Shown: positions 62,340-64,000 of the stretch, piece by piece
Numbering within the stretch: the stretch's first letter is position 1
Layout of the letters: each line of letters starts with the position of its first letter
From: Manihot esculenta
Taxonomy: Eukaryota > Streptophyta > Magnoliopsida > Malpighiales > Euphorbiaceae
Reading direction: 5' to 3'
Assembly: GCF_001659605.2 (NCBI RefSeq)
Contig: NC_035174.2
Coordinates: 23,758,027-23,822,026 of the forward strand
DNA length: 64,000 nucleotides
The notes under the pieces: generated by a model
Told to the model about the DNA's origin: nothing
Database searches by the model: none
Seen by the model: the letters and a program-made list of their open reading frames with translations, nothing else
Position numbers and translations under genes: made by a program

Positions 62340-63026
62340 CAATCTCGGCTATGTGGGATTTGCGCATATGTAGGACACCCAACTGATCAATGTCCTATAC
62401 TTCATGAGGATGACCAGCAAGTACATGCATTTGAAGGATTCAATAGCCAGCCTAGACATGATCTATACTCTAACACATACAATCCAGGTTGGAGAGATCA
62501 TCCGAACTTCAGTTATGCAAGGGCTAACAACTATCAAAATTATCAAAGAAATCAAGCCCAACCAGCACCTTCAAGTTCCAATACACACCTTAAGGAGATG
62601 ATAAAGACATTGGCAAATTCTGTGCAAAGCCTCAAACAGCAGATGGATCAAATAACCACCTTAATAAGTGCAATCATGTTAAGAAGTGAGGAAGAGCTTC
62701 AAGATGTAAAGGCTGATGATGGAAGTTCACAAGTACAAAAACAAGCTGCTGAAGAAAAACAACCAGAAAACTGTTTGTCTAAACAAACTGGTCAAATAGA
62801 ACATGTTGATGGTTTAGATATCATTGATTGTTTGAGCCAAGAATATTTTTATATAAATCAAGATGATATGCTAAACAATGATTTTTGCAGGGAGGCTAGC
62901 CAAAAAGATAAAGAAAACCAAAAAGAGCCAAAACTGAAAGCTAAAGTCTACAGCATTCAGCAGGTGGACTGTGACCAAATGCAGAAAGACAAAGGTCCAC
63001 CCGCACCTCTTCAGCTCAGCCCATAG
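62340..63026 (+). CDS. Gag C-terminal fragment with zinc knuckle (Athila-like)
   Basis: The frame is open from after a TAG at 62337 to the stop at 63024-63026; the first ATG is at 62404. It has a CX2CX4HX4C knuckle (CGICAYVGHPTDQC, 62352-62393) followed by YSNTYNPGWRDHPNFSY, a diagnostic Athila gag block. A Gln/Glu-rich region with probable coiled coil follows (about 62590-62700). In complete elements this part binds the RNA genome. It is open over 228 codons but lacks the main gag domain, so it is probably not functional on its own. The pol remnant follows in another frame and overlaps it. Confidence 0.65.
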   Translation, partial: QSRLCGICAYVGHPTDQCPILHEDDQQVHAFEGFNSQPRHDLYSNTYNPGWRDHPNFSYARANNYQNYQRNQAQPAPSSSNTHLKEMIKTLANSVQSLKQQMDQITTLISAIMLRSEEELQDVKADDGSSQVQKQAAEEKQPENCLSKQTGQIEHVDGLDIIDCLSQEYFYINQDDMLNNDFCREASQKDKENQKEPKLKAKVYSIQQVDCDQMQKDKGPPAPLQLSP

Positions 63027-63354
63027 ACAAGCCATGGACCCACCCGTCCCACTTCAGAAAACGGAAGTCAAATCGCCCAAACCACCGGATAAGGTAAAAT
63101 TTGTTTTGCCCGAATTCAGTACTAAATTGCAGCCACCTATGGAGAACTATAAATTGGAGTTTGAAGTGCTGCCCAATCATCTAAAAAATACAAACATAAG
63201 GGCTAGAGGCACACCTCACCTGAAAGAGGAGAAGCTAATCATGTTACTTCATGAGTACATGAAAGAAATAGGATGGGTTATGACCAAAATAAAAGGTGTG
63301 CTACACTTTTTACTTAATTCAGTTGGGACCCTTTTTCCTCCCCCAATTACTTGA
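62971..63354 (+). pseudogene. Protease-RT linker fragment of Athila-like pol, truncated before RT
   Basis: The ORF contains LEFEVLPNHLKN, KEEKLIMLLHEYMKEIGW and TKIKGV, which match the linker just upstream of RT in Athila pol. The similarity ends there. After about 50 bp of unmatched sequence the post-integrase boxes appear, so roughly the whole RT-RNase H-integrase region has been lost. Confidence 0.7.
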
Positions 63355-64000
63355 GCCTTGATCAAATAGAGAAGGTCCAGCCCGTGACCTTAAATCAGGG
63401 CGCTACTGGGAGGCAACCCAGCGAAGACAACTTGTCTAATGGATCACACCTCACAACCACTCTAGGGGAGTACTTAGTTTCCTTTGAACTTTAATTTTTC
63501 CAATACATTGAGGATAATGCATGAATTAGGTGTGGGGCTGCATATCTCTGAAATTTTATTTTTAGTCCATTTTTGCTTTAATTTTTAGTCTGAATAGCCA
63601 CAGTTTGATTTTTTTTTTATTTTTGCTTTCAATACACACACATGTAGCCACAGTTTTTTTCCTTTTTTCTGTTTTGACATGCTTTACTCAAACACATAGG
63701 CTATGTTGGATGAGCTTTCTTTCCATGACCCTATTGATGTGATGACTCTTTAAACCTAAGTTGAATCAATTGCAGTGAGTTGTATTTATTTTTGGAAATT
63801 TCCTTCTGAATTGAATCTTTGAGCTTGCCTTGGTGAAAAATATATATTACTCATTAGAGAGAATAAATTGAAAGATGTGTGAATAACTGAACATGGCTTA
63901 TTTTAGCAATTGGTGTTGATTTGCCCAATTCATTGAGAAAGAAATTCAGCAAAGGCAAGGACTTCAAAAGCACAAATGAAAAACTGTTCCAATGGTCAAA
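63355..64000 (+). other. 3' noncoding part of the non-autonomous element
   Basis: It carries GGGAGGCAACCCA (63408) and CATTGAGGATAATG (63504) about 100 bp apart, then GTGTGGGGCTGC and T-rich sequence with repeated TAGCCACAGTTT words (about 63596 and 63644). No gene. Confidence 0.6.

Larger units (their letters stand above)
60506..64000 (+). mobile_element. Non-autonomous Athila-like element (5' LTR to window edge)
   Basis: In order: LTR (60506 to about 62063), primer-binding site (62070-62087), short gag start (62117 on), a gag zinc-knuckle ORF (62340-63026), a protease-RT linker piece (to 63354), then directly the post-integrase GGGAGGCAACCCA box (63408) and the CATTGAGGATAAT box (63504). 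RT, RNase H and integrase are absent, and so is the extra ORF that lies between the last two boxes in the Athila element at 14177-28330. The 3' LTR is outside the window. Mobilisation would need an autonomous partner. Confidence 0.8.

Overview
This is a gene-poor, transposon-rich stretch of a plant nuclear genome. The evidence is spliced genes with GT-AG introns, a P-class pentatricopeptide repeat (PPR) gene, a VTT-domain membrane protein gene, plant-type LTR retrotransposons of the Ty3/gypsy (Tekay-like and Athila-like) and Ty1/copia classes, a Stowaway-like MITE and a decayed plastid trnQ copy. The organism is most likely a eudicot. A Euphorbiaceae genome would fit, but that is only an impression.

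Layout. 1-2721: the end of a Tekay-like LTR nested in the chromodomain end of a second gypsy element, followed by that element's 3' LTR. 2722-6365: a four-exon VTT/SNARE-associated Golgi-type membrane protein gene with a 5'UTR intron and a MITE in intron 1. 6366-7767: AT-rich spacer. 7773-13276: an old, internally deleted Ty1/copia element with a perfect 5-bp target duplication (TSD). About 13490-13985: a LINE endonuclease remnant. About 14177-28330: a broken Athila-like element on the + strand, interrupted by four solo LTRs, all in the opposite orientation and each bounded by a 5-bp target duplication. Its 3' noncoding part contains the plastid trnQ relic. 28797-38514: a complete, young Tekay-like element on the - strand with an intact 1670-residue polyprotein, PBS, PPT and TSD. 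38515-40224: AT-rich spacer. 40225-45536: a PPR gene whose short last exon lies beyond a 2.3-kb intron carrying a decayed Tekay-like LTR. 45537-50050: spacer with unrecognised exon-like stretches, microsatellites and an 85-bp tandem repeat. About 50061-56860: a decayed Ty1/copia element on the - strand, interrupted by a 1.76-kb solo LTR. 56861-58640: spacer with an ATT microsatellite and a candidate MITE. About 58640-60505: a decayed gypsy-associated ORF. 60506-64000: a non-autonomous Athila-like derivative running off the window.

Only two host protein-coding genes are supported. They share no pathway that the sequence reveals. The dominant history is repeated LTR-retrotransposon insertion followed by LTR-LTR recombination: five well-bounded solo LTRs against one intact element. 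The most notable signals are the phased pairs of near-palindromes in the Tekay-like LTRs, a repeat-copy-number difference between the two LTRs of the intact element, the all-antisense nesting inside the Athila element, and a gypsy derivative from which RT, RNase H, integrase and the extra Athila ORF have been removed.
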